Positions 1 to 6,874 of a DNA stretch of 51,510 nt are shown piece by piece. How positions within the stretch are numbered: position 1 is the first letter of the stretch; each line of letters starts with the position of its first letter. Location of the stretch: the IMG/VR virus record IMGVR_UViG_3300005295_000004, positions 1 to 51,510 of that record. The stretch is one strand, 5' to 3'. The translations under genes and the position numbers were made by a program. The notes beneath the pieces are model-generated. The model saw only the letters and a list, made by a program, of their open reading frames with translations, made no database searches and was not told the DNA's origin. This DNA comes from a virus.

Positions 1-28
1 GGTGTCTCCCACGGCACCGCAAGCCCCT
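1..28. repeat. 28-bp terminal overlap showing circular closure
   Basis: Bases 1-28 are identical to bases 51483-51510, the last bases of the window. The repeat lies inside a protein-coding frame that is open at both ends and joins in phase. The simplest reading is an assembly overlap of a circular or circularly permuted phage genome of about 51,482 unique bases. A packaged direct terminal repeat of only 28 bp would be unusual. Confidence 0.9.
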
Positions 29-247
29 AACGCTGCGCCAGCGCCAGACGCGGCCGCACTTGATCCGTTCCGCGCGTTAGTGCGTAAAATCTCAGCGGCA
101 AAAGACAAAGGCTTTATAACGATGGAGCAAGTAACAAAAGCCGTTTCCGATGCCGGCGCGCCATCGCTAAATCTGCTTAGCAACATGCAACATCTGATAC
201 CGGCTGTTGAAGCCAATATCGATTTGCTCATTGCAATGGCAGTATGA
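2..247 (+). CDS. C-terminal part of junction-spanning Ala/Pro-rich phage protein (continues from 50854)
   Basis: This open frame is the end of the gene that starts at 50854. The reading frame is continuous across the 28-bp overlap, giving a 291-aa protein. The GTG at position 2 is therefore an internal valine codon, not a true start. After an Ala/Pro stretch, the C-terminal ~60 residues look like a folded helical domain (LDPFRALVRKISAAKDKG, then a segment ending IDLLIAMAV). The stop overlaps the next ATG (ATGA at 244-247), so it is probably translationally coupled to the DUF1643 gene. Function unknown. Confidence 0.85.
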   Translation: MSPTAPQAPNAAPAPDAAALDPFRALVRKISAAKDKGFITMEQVTKAVSDAGAPSLNLLSNMQHLIPAVEANIDLLIAMAV

Positions 248-771
248 AGCGCGAAGCGACATTAAGCCCGTGCGGGTCGTATCGTTTTGATATGACCCGC
301 ACTGTTGAGCGCGACTGTACGTGCGAGCGGTGTTTAGTCAATCGGGCTAGATACTCTCTGCGTGATCCTTTCCCGTTCGTCCTGTGGGTGTTGTGCAATC
401 CATCTATTGCAAATGCAGAGATTGATGACCCAACCGAGCGGCGTTGCTGGGGCTTCACTTCTTCGTGGGGCTATTCAAAAATGGTAATGGTGAACACAAA
501 CCCACATCGCAGCACAGACCCGAAGCTGCAGCGCATGCCTGATGAATTGACAGCAGTTAAAAACCACGCGGTGTTAGCCCTTTACGCCAGCAATGCAGCT
601 TTAATCGTTTGCGCATGGGGCGGCGGCGCTAATCACATCCTCGGAAATCAAACGCGGTGCTTGTTGGAACGCTGGGGTGATCTTCATCACCTTGGGCTTA
701 CGAAAGCCGGCACGCCGAAGCATCCGCTATATTTATCAAAGGAAACCAAGCCGCAACTATGGACACGTTAG
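244..771 (+). CDS. DUF1643 family protein
   Basis: A 175-aa protein with the family hallmarks: FVLWVLCNPSIANAEIDDPT early on, a central RRCWGF...WGYSKMVMVNTNPHRSTDP segment, a CAWGGG stretch, and a C-terminal Lx2TKxGxPKHPLYL motif. DUF1643 proteins are common in phages and mobile elements and have no firmly established activity. The N-terminal CxCxxC (near residues 25-30) could bind metal. The ATG overlaps the preceding stop and the 3' end overlaps the next gene by 13 nt, placing it inside the replication operon. Confidence 0.85.
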   Translation: MKREATLSPCGSYRFDMTRTVERDCTCERCLVNRARYSLRDPFPFVLWVLCNPSIANAEIDDPTERRCWGFTSSWGYSKMVMVNTNPHRSTDPKLQRMPDELTAVKNHAVLALYASNAALIVCAWGGGANHILGNQTRCLLERWGDLHHLGLTKAGTPKHPLYLSKETKPQLWTR

Positions 772-1028
772 AATTAGAAGACGCTTACCCGTTGCGCGGC
801 GTCGATCCGTTTATAGAAACGCAGAAGCTTGTGCGAGCGCGTCAAGCTTTAGTGCTTGCAGATGGCCGACAGATTCGGCTATTGTCTGAAACATCGTTTC
901 AACTGACGACCTCGTCAGGCCGTCACATTCAATACGGCAACATAGAGCACATCGAATACGAACCGCATCTAATAAACGAGTATCGCAAACAACAGCCGCA
1001 ACGCATCGCCCTTGTGAGTAACAAATGA
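759..1028 (+). CDS. hypothetical protein in replication operon
   Basis: An 89-aa protein with no family I recognise. The middle looks like a small beta-rich fold (alternating ADGRQIRLL, SFQLTTSSGRHIQYG, IEHIEYE). It overlaps the DUF1643 gene by 13 nt and its stop overlaps the start of the DUF2800 gene (ATGA), so it is tightly embedded in the operon. No strong Shine-Dalgarno is visible, which suggests coupling. It carries a perfect 16-bp copy of the phage palindrome at 903-918, read here as the codons for LTTSS. Confidence 0.7.
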   Translation: MDTLELEDAYPLRGVDPFIETQKLVRARQALVLADGRQIRLLSETSFQLTTSSGRHIQYGNIEHIEYEPHLINEYRKQQPQRIALVSNK

Positions 1029-2236
1029 GTCACGCACTTATCGCACCCTCTGCTATGGATTTAACCGTTAAATGCAACGCCTCTGTGAAGTTGCAACAAC
1101 AGGTTGCGCCGCTTCCTGATACCGACGAAGAAGCCGAAGGCAAAGCAGCCCATTGGGTTGCGATGATGTACGCCGCCGGCAAAAATCACGGCTTAGAAGT
1201 AGGCTCAAAATTCTTTCATGAAAACCGCGAATGGACGTTAGACGCCGACATGATGGCCGGCGCGATCATGTACAAACGCGCAATCGGCGGCTTTCATTCC
1301 GACTTGCGTTTAGAAGACCCCGTAAGAGTTTCACGCGTACACCCGCAACATTGTTGGGGCACGCCTGATGCTTGGCGCTTCTTCCCTGATGCTCGCAACG
1401 CGTGGTTAGAATGCCCGCCCGAGATTTCGCCCGATCTGTTTGCGCGCGGCATGATTAAAATACTGCGCGTGGCCGATTACAAATACGGGCACCGCTATGT
1501 TGAGGTTTACGAAAATTATCAAGTTGGTGCGTGCTACGCGCCGGGCGTGATGGAACGCTTGAACCTTGACGACTTGGACCCGAATTTGTGGATTGAAATG
1601 TGTATCGTGCAACCTCGTTGTTATCAAGCAGAGGGGCCGGTTAGATGGTGGCGTGTGCAAGCGCATGAATTGCGCGGCGTCGTCAACATCGCATCGAACG
1701 CAGCACATGCAGCACTCGGTGAAAATCCAATCGCAAAAACAAATGATTCGTGCATTGATTGCCGCGCGCGTCATGTGTGCAAGACGTTACAATACGCAAC
1801 CGGTGCCCTTGTTGATTTTTCATCGACTGGTGAAATCGTGGAAATGCCGCACGATGCGATAGGCACTGAACTTGTAATCATACAAGATGCAATCAAACGT
1901 TTGAAGGCGCGCGAAACGGGCTTAGCGGCACAAGCCGAGGCGTTGATGATGCAGGGCAAACCTGTTTCATTCTTCCATATGGAACGCGGCGAATCGCGTC
2001 TGACTTATTTTGATAATGTCAACGTTGACGAGGTCGTCACACTTGGCGAACTATTAAACATTGATCTACGGAAGAAGCTCGAACGAAAGGACTTGCTAGT
2101 TACTCCCACGCAAGCAGTGCAAAGGGGGGTTGACCCGGACACCATGAAGCTTTACGCTCATAGACCTAAAGCAGCCTTAAAGCTGGTTCGCGATAATTCT
2201 ATGGTTGCACGCAAGGTGTTCGGTGCCTCTAAGTAA
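1025..2236 (+). CDS. DUF2800 PD-(D/E)XK (Cas4-like) exonuclease
   Basis: A 403-aa protein. It shows a HxAxGKAAHW-type N-terminal region, GTPDAWR, then VADYKYGHRYVEVYENYQVGA, which fits the D...(E/D)xK and Q motif of RecB/Cas4-type nucleases. It also has a Cys cluster CIDCRARHVCKTL near residue 245, as in iron-sulfur Cas4-like members. DUF2800 genes typically sit beside a gp2.5-like SSB and a family A polymerase in phages, exactly as here. A role in phage DNA recombination or end processing is likely. The start overlaps the previous stop (ATGA). Confidence 0.88.
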   Translation: MSHALIAPSAMDLTVKCNASVKLQQQVAPLPDTDEEAEGKAAHWVAMMYAAGKNHGLEVGSKFFHENREWTLDADMMAGAIMYKRAIGGFHSDLRLEDPVRVSRVHPQHCWGTPDAWRFFPDARNAWLECPPEISPDLFARGMIKILRVADYKYGHRYVEVYENYQVGACYAPGVMERLNLDDLDPNLWIEMCIVQPRCYQAEGPVRWWRVQAHELRGVVNIASNAAHAALGENPIAKTNDSCIDCRARHVCKTLQYATGALVDFSSTGEIVEMPHDAIGTELVIIQDAIKRLKARETGLAAQAEALMMQGKPVSFFHMERGESRLTYFDNVNVDEVVTLGELLNIDLRKKLERKDLLVTPTQAVQRGVDPDTMKLYAHRPKAALKLVRDNSMVARKVFGASK

Positions 2237-2759
2237 CGCGCAAAAGCAGAAAGCCTATCGAATGCGGCGTAAGGCTGATGTCGAAAAGTATGCTGCGTAT
2301 TTAGAAGCTCGCAAGCCTTCACATCGAGAATGGACACGAAGAAAACGCGCGCAGCTTAAAAAAGATCAACCTAAAAAATGGTCTAAATTATTAGCTGCGC
2401 GCAGATTACAGGCTAAACAAAAACATCGAGCGGACCCACGACACGCATTACTGCATTGGGCTCGTAAACGTGCGCGAGATAAAAATATAATTTGTACGCT
2501 AACGCTCGCAGACATTGTTGTTCCTAAGCGTTGCCCTGCTCTTGGAATTGTTTTGAAAATTGGTGATGGCAAGCTACACGCAGCATCACCGACGTTAGAT
2601 AGGCGCAACCCAAAGAAAGGTTATACGCCTAACAATATTGCAGTCATTTCGCATAGAGCGAATGCAATTAAAACTGATGCAACGATTAAAGAAATTTTGG
2701 CCGTTGCTGCTTGGCTTCAAACCGTCACACCATCACCACGAAAGGTATTCAACCGATGA
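2223..2759 (+). CDS. HNH/treble-clef-like phage endonuclease
   Basis: About 178 aa from a GTG start at 2223, chosen because AAGG lies 6 nt upstream and the product then begins PLSNAQKQKAYRMRRK, a common start in this group. The N-terminal half is strongly basic and helical (DNA binding). The C-terminal part has LTLADIV, CPALGIVL, SPTLDRRNPKKGYTPNNI and AVISHRANAIKTDAT, characteristic of a phage endonuclease family related to HNH/recombination endonuclease VII folds. Few of the usual zinc cysteines are present. It overlaps both neighbours (ATGA with the SSB gene). Confidence 0.78.
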   Translation: MPLSNAQKQKAYRMRRKADVEKYAAYLEARKPSHREWTRRKRAQLKKDQPKKWSKLLAARRLQAKQKHRADPRHALLHWARKRARDKNIICTLTLADIVVPKRCPALGIVLKIGDGKLHAASPTLDRRNPKKGYTPNNIAVISHRANAIKTDATIKEILAVAAWLQTVTPSPRKVFNR

Positions 2760-3856
2760 ACGCACCCGCCACACAACCCAACACTATTTTGTTCCCGCCC
2801 GGTCGCATCGTTCAGGGCGATCTATACAACGGCCAAGACAAAGACCAAGCCGGCAACCCGCTAACTGTTAAGACTGGTGCCAACGCCGGCAAAGCAACTG
2901 TGCGCTACTTCTTCGCCGTTGCGATTCCGAAGACGCAACAGAATTGGTGGCACGAAGTGTGGGGGCAAAAGATTTTCGCTATTGCTGCCGCTGCATGGCC
3001 CCAAGGTCAAACAGCAAACCCAAACTTTGCATGGAAGATTGAAGACGGCGACAGCCAAATACCCAACCAGAACGGCCGCAAGAATGCTGACCGCGAAGGG
3101 CACGCACGTTGCTGGATTATTAAATTTAGCTCGTCATTCCCTGCGAAGGTATTCGACGCGCAAAGCAACCCGCTTGTGCAACCCGGTCTTGTGAAACCCG
3201 GCTTTTGGGTTGAAGTGCTCGGCACGGTTGAAGGCAACGGCCAACCACAAAAACCCGGTGTGTACATGAATCACAACATGGTTGCATTCCGCGCGCCTGA
3301 CAAGGAAATCGTGAGCGGTCCCGATCCGCGTTCGGTCGGCTTTGGTCAGGCAGCATTGCCGGCCGGCGTCAGCGCCGCCCCGATGCCTAGCATGGCACCC
3401 GGCGCACCAATGCCCGGCGCAGCGGCTCCGGGTGCCATGTACCCGCCTGCAGCAGCACCCGGCGCGTACCCACCGTCAGCGGCCGCCCCAGCGCCTGCAG
3501 CAGCGTACCCAACACCGGGCGCAGCACCTGCCGCCTATCCAACGCCCGGCGCAATGCCCGGCCCTGTGGCGACGCCTGCGGCCGTTCCGGGTGCATACCC
3601 AGCCCCGGGCGCAATGCCTGTGTCTGTAGCGCCCAATCCATCGTTTATTGCACCGCCCGGCGCGGCACCGGCACCAATGGCAGCCCCAGCGGCACCGATG
3701 GCCCCTGCGCCCGCTCCGGCGGTCGCTGCTGACCCATTGGGTGCACCGGCTGGCTTCCGTATGGCAAACCCACAGGGTGCGAACTACACGGCCCACCTGC
3801 AACAAGGTTGGAACAATGAAACCTTGCTTGCCGCCGGTCACATGGTGCGCCTTTGA
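2756..3856 (+). CDS. ssb: T7 gp2.5-like (DUF2815-type) single-stranded DNA-binding protein, zero-frame product
   Basis: 366 aa in the zero frame. The N-terminal ~190 residues (GRIVQGDLYNGQDKD, VRYFFAVAIPK, FAWKIEDGDSQIPNQNGRK, HARCWIIKFSSSFPAKVFD, GFWVEVLGTVEGN) match the phage OB-fold SSB family usually encoded between DUF2800 and the polymerase. Residues ~205-330 are a low-complexity Ala/Pro/Gly linker, typical before an SSB acidic tip, yet the zero frame ends HMVRL without one. The +1 frame supplies such a tip immediately downstream (see 3855-3950). The ATG at 2756 has GAAAGG upstream and overlaps the endonuclease stop. Confidence 0.85.
   Translation: MNAPATQPNTILFPPGRIVQGDLYNGQDKDQAGNPLTVKTGANAGKATVRYFFAVAIPKTQQNWWHEVWGQKIFAIAAAAWPQGQTANPNFAWKIEDGDSQIPNQNGRKNADREGHARCWIIKFSSSFPAKVFDAQSNPLVQPGLVKPGFWVEVLGTVEGNGQPQKPGVYMNHNMVAFRAPDKEIVSGPDPRSVGFGQAALPAGVSAAPMPSMAPGAPMPGAAAPGAMYPPAAAPGAYPPSAAAPAPAAAYPTPGAAPAAYPTPGAMPGPVATPAAVPGAYPAPGAMPVSVAPNPSFIAPPGAAPAPMAAPAAPMAPAPAPAVAADPLGAPAGFRMANPQGANYTAHLQQGWNNETLLAAGHMVRL
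3845..3856 (+). promoter_or_regulatory. candidate programmed +1 frameshift site (CTT TGA, prfB-like)
   Basis: The SSB zero frame ends GTG CGC CTT TGA. CTT followed by in-frame TGA is the slip site of bacterial prfB, where peptidyl-tRNA-Leu moves from CUU to UUU. GGTG lies 3 nt before CTT, the same spacing as the prfB internal Shine-Dalgarno, though the pairing is weak (4 bases). A +1 shift enters an open frame that ends in an SSB-type acidic tip. The base after TGA is G, not the C of prfB. Confidence 0.65.
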
Positions 3857-3950
3857 GCGAATCGTAAACGGTAGGTTGCCGGGGTCGATGTACCCCGGCG
3901 CGATGTACCCTTACGACCCGCAATTTTCTGATGATGAAATACCGTTCTAA
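3855..3950 (+). CDS. +1-frame extension of SSB carrying acidic C-terminal tip
   Basis: Reading on from a +1 shift at 3851-3856 adds 31 residues: ERIVNGRLPG, then SMYPGAMYPYDPQFSDDEIPF-like sequence ending at TAA 3948-3950. The last residues DDEIPF closely match the conserved C-terminal peptide of bacterial SSB (DDDIPF) that recruits replication and repair partners. The GAMYP segments echo the zero-frame linker (GAMYPPAAAPGAYPP), which supports one continuous protein of 397 aa. It could instead be a natural frameshift mutation or a sequencing error, but the exact CTT-TGA context argues for programming. Confidence 0.65.
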   Translation, partial: ERIVNGRLPGSMYPGAMYPYDPQFSDDEIPF

Positions 3951-3960
3951 CTGAGTCCCG

Positions 3961-4012
3961 CCCCGCTGTTGTAAACGCGCTATGCCTGTGCACGGGAAGC
4001 CCAACAGCGGGG
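3961..4012. repeat. 11-bp perfect inverted repeat upstream of the exonuclease gene
   Basis: CCCCGCTGTTG at 3961-3971 pairs with CAACAGCGGGG at 4002-4012 across a 30-nt loop. It occupies most of the 81-nt gap between the frameshifted SSB end and the next ATG (4032, with GAGGG upstream). There is no T-run, so it is not a simple terminator. It could be an RNA structure setting polymerase operon expression or an mRNA-processing site. Confidence 0.7.
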
Positions 4013-4031
4013 AAATGGGCGAGGGCTCACA

Positions 4032-4514
4032 ATGATTGAATACGCACGTGCCGGCACTCAGTATCGCGCCGGCATCGGCCTCGCGACTGTGCTTCCCGAT
4101 TTTGACTTCGAGACGTACAGCGAAGCGGGCCTAACGTGGAATTCAGAGTTGCAGAAGTGGGGCTCACTGCCGGGCCTATCCGATCAAAACCGAGGCTTGA
4201 AAGCTGTGGGCACTCGCAACTATGTTGAGCATCACAGCTTTGAAGTCTTGTCACTCGCTTACAACTTGAAAGATGGCAACGGCGTGCAATGGTGGCGGCC
4301 CGATCCTTACACGCCATACAAGCAATATCCGCGTTATATGCCGGGCTCGCGTGATGTAATGCACCCGTGGCCGTTGCTCGAACACATTGCATCAGCTCAA
4401 CCGCTTGAAGCACACAACGTAAATTTTGAATGGGTCGTGTGGAATGTTCATTGCGTGCCGGTGTTAGGTTGGCCGCCATTCCATTGCGACGAACAAGGGT
4501 TGCCGCCACTATGA
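4032..4514 (+). CDS. family A DNA polymerase, N-terminal 3'-5' exonuclease fragment (Exo I and Exo II)
   Basis: A 160-aa protein containing DFDFETYS (Exo I, Dx(E) with D25/E27) and LEAHNVNFEW near residue 125 (Exo II, Nx2FE). It ends WPPF plus ten residues. In related phage polymerases the GWPPL segment is followed directly by a CSxAKARAxxxPGSL helix. Here that helix begins a separate protein at 4705. So this is the front of a polymerase exonuclease domain encoded as its own polypeptide. Exo III lies on the downstream protein, so an active exonuclease would need the two to assemble. RBS GAGGG precedes the ATG and the stop overlaps the next start (ATGA). Confidence 0.85.
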   Translation: MIEYARAGTQYRAGIGLATVLPDFDFETYSEAGLTWNSELQKWGSLPGLSDQNRGLKAVGTRNYVEHHSFEVLSLAYNLKDGNGVQWWRPDPYTPYKQYPRYMPGSRDVMHPWPLLEHIASAQPLEAHNVNFEWVVWNVHCVPVLGWPPFHCDEQGLPPL

Positions 4515-4708
4515 ACGAAGAAGTACGCAACGGCATCGTGCATAAATTCGTTCTACAGCGCGACGGCGAACCGATCAACATACAAGTTACAGTCGATATG
4601 CGCGATATCTTGCTGTTGTTCACTCGGTTGGCGCTGCGCAATAAATCGAAGCGCACAAAGTTCGCCAATGGTTGCATTGAATTAAAAATAATCGAGCCTA
4701 AAAAATGA
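4511..4708 (+). CDS. 65-aa protein inserted between the two polymerase fragments
   Basis: From ATG 4511 this encodes 65 residues (MNEEVRNGIVHKFVLQRDGE..., ending IELKIIEPKK). Its start overlaps the exonuclease stop and its stop overlaps the polymerase start, both by ATGA, so three cistrons are chained. The sequence looks like a genuine small alpha/beta protein with a basic middle (RLALRNKSKRTK). No family recognised. The insert is too short for a typical homing-endonuclease intron and is in a different frame from both neighbours. It may bridge the two polymerase parts or be an unrelated insertion. Confidence 0.7.
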   Translation: MNEEVRNGIVHKFVLQRDGEPINIQVTVDMRDILLLFTRLALRNKSKRTKFANGCIELKIIEPKK

Positions 4709-6567
4709 GTGACCAAGCACATTGCAGCGCCGCGAAGGCCCGCGCATCTGCGTACCCGGGCTCACTGGCTGAACTTGGCGCAGTGTTGAATCTAACGCAG
4801 CAAAAGGATAAAGCCGGCGGCGATTTAATTCGCAAGCTGACGATGCCTAAAAAGCCCACGAAAGCAAACCAGTCATTGCGCTGGACGCCGTTCACCGCCG
4901 CTGACGACTTCGTCAGGTTCTACGAATACAACAAGCAAGACATTGTCACCGAAGCACATGCAAGCGCTCGGGTTCCTGATTTAACCCCACGGGAACACGA
5001 CATCTGGAAGTTAGATTTGCGTATTAACATGCGCGGCATGCAAGTAGACCGCGCGGCAGTAGAAGACTGCATCGTTATCATTGAACAAGCCGAGTTGCGC
5101 TACAACGGTGAACTACGCGAGATAACAAACGGCGTAGTGCAGAAGTCAACCGAAGTTGCAAAAATGCTTGAATGGATGCGCACGCAAGGTGTGTACCTTT
5201 ACGAACTTGACGAAGACACACTTGCGGACGCATTGAAGCGAACCGATTACCCACGCGCAGTGTTGCGCGTGCTGCGCATTCGGCAAATCCTCGCCTTTGG
5301 TAGTTGTAAGAAGTATTACGCGTTTCGCGCGCAGACGAGCGCCAGCGGTCGCCTATACGATCAATACACCTACTACGGCGCTCACACATCGCTATGGAAT
5401 GGTCGCGGCGTACAACCTGCCAATCTCTACAAGGGGGTGTTCTCAAAACCCGAGCAAGTAGAACACGCGCTGTCAATTATCAAATGCCGATCGATTGAAT
5501 TGTTAGAGCTGGAATACGGCGAGGGTTCAGCGTGGGCATTGGACCCAAAGAACAACGGCGCACTTGATGCGCTTGAAGTCGTCGCCAGTTGTTTGCGTTC
5601 AATGATCATTGCAAAGCAAGGGCACCGTTTGCTGTCTGCCGACTTCACAGCAATACAAGCTGTTGCAACATCATGCATGGCTAACGAGCAATGGCGCATT
5701 GATGTGTTCAGAGGTCACGGCAAAATCTACGAAGCGCAAGCATCAGCGTTAACAGGTAAGCCGCTACAAGCGTATCTCGATTTTAAAAAACAATACGGCA
5801 AACACCACGACGACCGACAGCTAGGCAAGCTCGCAATCTTGTCCGGAGATTTCGGCGCATGGGTGAACGGCTGGAAACGTTTCGGCGCTGATGAAATCAT
5901 GGGCAGTGACGAAGCAATTAAACAGTTGATATTGAAGACGCGCGACGCCATGCCCAACATCGTTAATTTTTGGGGCGGTCAAACGGTCAACAAATTTAAG
6001 CACGACGAACAGCAACTGTTGTATGGGCTTGAAGGCGCGGCAGTCTCTGCAATCCTGCAACCCGGTGATTGCTTCAGTTCTCGCCCGGGCTCACGTCTTG
6101 GTGTGTTGTACCAAATGCACGAGGATGTTTTATATTGCCGGCCACCTTCGGGGGGCTTCATTCGCTACCACGCGCCACGCTTGCAGCCATCATCACGACC
6201 TTACGCAAGCCCGTGGGAGTATGAAATCTCTTACGAAGGCAACAACAGCAACGCAACGAAGGGAAAAATAGGTTGGGTGCGAATGTCGCTTTATGGTGGC
6301 GTTCAAACACAGAACGTCATCAGTCATATGTGTAGAGAGATTCAAGCAGACGCGTTATACAGACTTGAGCGCAACGGCTACCCGATTGTGATGCACACCC
6401 ACGATGAAGGTGTAGCAGAAGTCCCGAACGGTTACGGCAGCATTCCCGGTTACATGGAGTGCGTGCGCCAGTTGCCGGCATGGGCTGTATGCGAAGATGG
6501 TCAGCCGTGGCCTATCAAGGTGCCTGACGCGTGGGAAGCACAACGCTACGGCAAATGGGAAGATTAA
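4705..6567 (+). CDS. family A DNA polymerase, Exo III plus polymerase domain fragment
   Basis: A 620-aa protein beginning MSDQAHCSAAKARASAYPGS, the sequence that normally follows the Exo II region in one-piece phage polymerases. It has Exo III (Y75NKQD79), motif A (SAD313FTAIQAV), motif B (R371QLGK375LAILSGDF383G) and motif C (MHTHD567E568G). The catalytic aspartates D313 and D567 and motif B Arg/Lys are present. Two positions are unusual: the motif A glutamate that normally follows Ile is Gln318, and the motif B tyrosine is Phe383. The start overlaps the 65-aa gene (ATGA). It is the last gene of the replication operon and is followed by a terminator. Confidence 0.92.
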   Translation: MSDQAHCSAAKARASAYPGSLAELGAVLNLTQQKDKAGGDLIRKLTMPKKPTKANQSLRWTPFTAADDFVRFYEYNKQDIVTEAHASARVPDLTPREHDIWKLDLRINMRGMQVDRAAVEDCIVIIEQAELRYNGELREITNGVVQKSTEVAKMLEWMRTQGVYLYELDEDTLADALKRTDYPRAVLRVLRIRQILAFGSCKKYYAFRAQTSASGRLYDQYTYYGAHTSLWNGRGVQPANLYKGVFSKPEQVEHALSIIKCRSIELLELEYGEGSAWALDPKNNGALDALEVVASCLRSMIIAKQGHRLLSADFTAIQAVATSCMANEQWRIDVFRGHGKIYEAQASALTGKPLQAYLDFKKQYGKHHDDRQLGKLAILSGDFGAWVNGWKRFGADEIMGSDEAIKQLILKTRDAMPNIVNFWGGQTVNKFKHDEQQLLYGLEGAAVSAILQPGDCFSSRPGSRLGVLYQMHEDVLYCRPPSGGFIRYHAPRLQPSSRPYASPWEYEISYEGNNSNATKGKIGWVRMSLYGGVQTQNVISHMCREIQADALYRLERNGYPIVMHTHDEGVAEVPNGYGSIPGYMECVRQLPAWAVCEDGQPWPIKVPDAWEAQRYGKWED

Positions 6568-6595
6568 AAAAAAACGCCCCAGTTACGGGGCGTTT
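6566..6595. terminator. bidirectional rho-independent terminator
   Basis: AAACGCCCC (6572-6580), a 6-nt loop and GGGGCGTTT (6587-6595) form a 9-bp stem between the convergent polymerase (+) and late/lysis (-) operons. On the minus strand the stem is followed by nine T residues, a strong signal. On the plus strand only TTT follows, a weaker one. Confidence 0.93.
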
Positions 6596-6631
6596 CAATT
6601 GGAGATCACTCACCATCACTAGCGCGATTGA

Positions 6632-6874
6632 TTATGCGCCCGGGGGTGGGTCACTATCAAGCGGCGGGGCTGGGGTTTCATCGTCAAGCGAATCGATAGC
6701 CGCAACCAGATTGGCGCGCGACGTATCAACACCGGCACGAATAGCGGCAAGCTGTGCATCTGTGATGCCTTCGCCTGATTCCTGACCGGCCTTTACTTGC
6801 TCGGTGATATCCCGCACGCGCTCAGCGAGCAAGGATGCGATTTGCAAAGCTGCAATAACGTTTGCGGTGTTCAT
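6632..6874 (-). CDS. small hypothetical protein, end of lysis module
   Basis: An 80-aa protein with helical heptad-like N-terminal two thirds (ALQIASLLAERVRDITEQV) and a Pro/Asp-rich tail (TPAPPLDSDPPPGA). Proteins of this kind often occur next to phage holins and endolysins but have no assigned function. The start overlaps the stop of the lipoprotein gene (ATGA). Last gene of the late operon, just before the shared terminator. Confidence 0.75.
   Translation of the reverse strand: MNTANVIAALQIASLLAERVRDITEQVKAGQESGEGITDAQLAAIRAGVDTSRANLVAAIDSLDDETPAPPLDSDPPPGA

Noticed and set aside
3648-3950. Plus-strand frame overlapping the SSB 3' half as an independent gene
   Set aside because: Most of it is an Arg/Pro/Trp-rich shadow of the SSB linker. 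Only the part after 3855 looks like protein, and it makes sense as a +1 continuation of SSB.
4511-4708. Group I intron or intein splitting the polymerase
   Set aside because: The insert is under 200 nt, encodes a separate in-frame protein with ATGA joints, and shows no intein Cys/Ser...HN ends or intron-like core that I can recognise. Splicing remains formally untested.
4027-4722. 231-aa minus-strand frame opposite the exonuclease gene
   Set aside because: It is antisense to recognised polymerase exonuclease motifs, has an implausible Cys/Arg/Ser-rich composition and no ribosome site or operon context.
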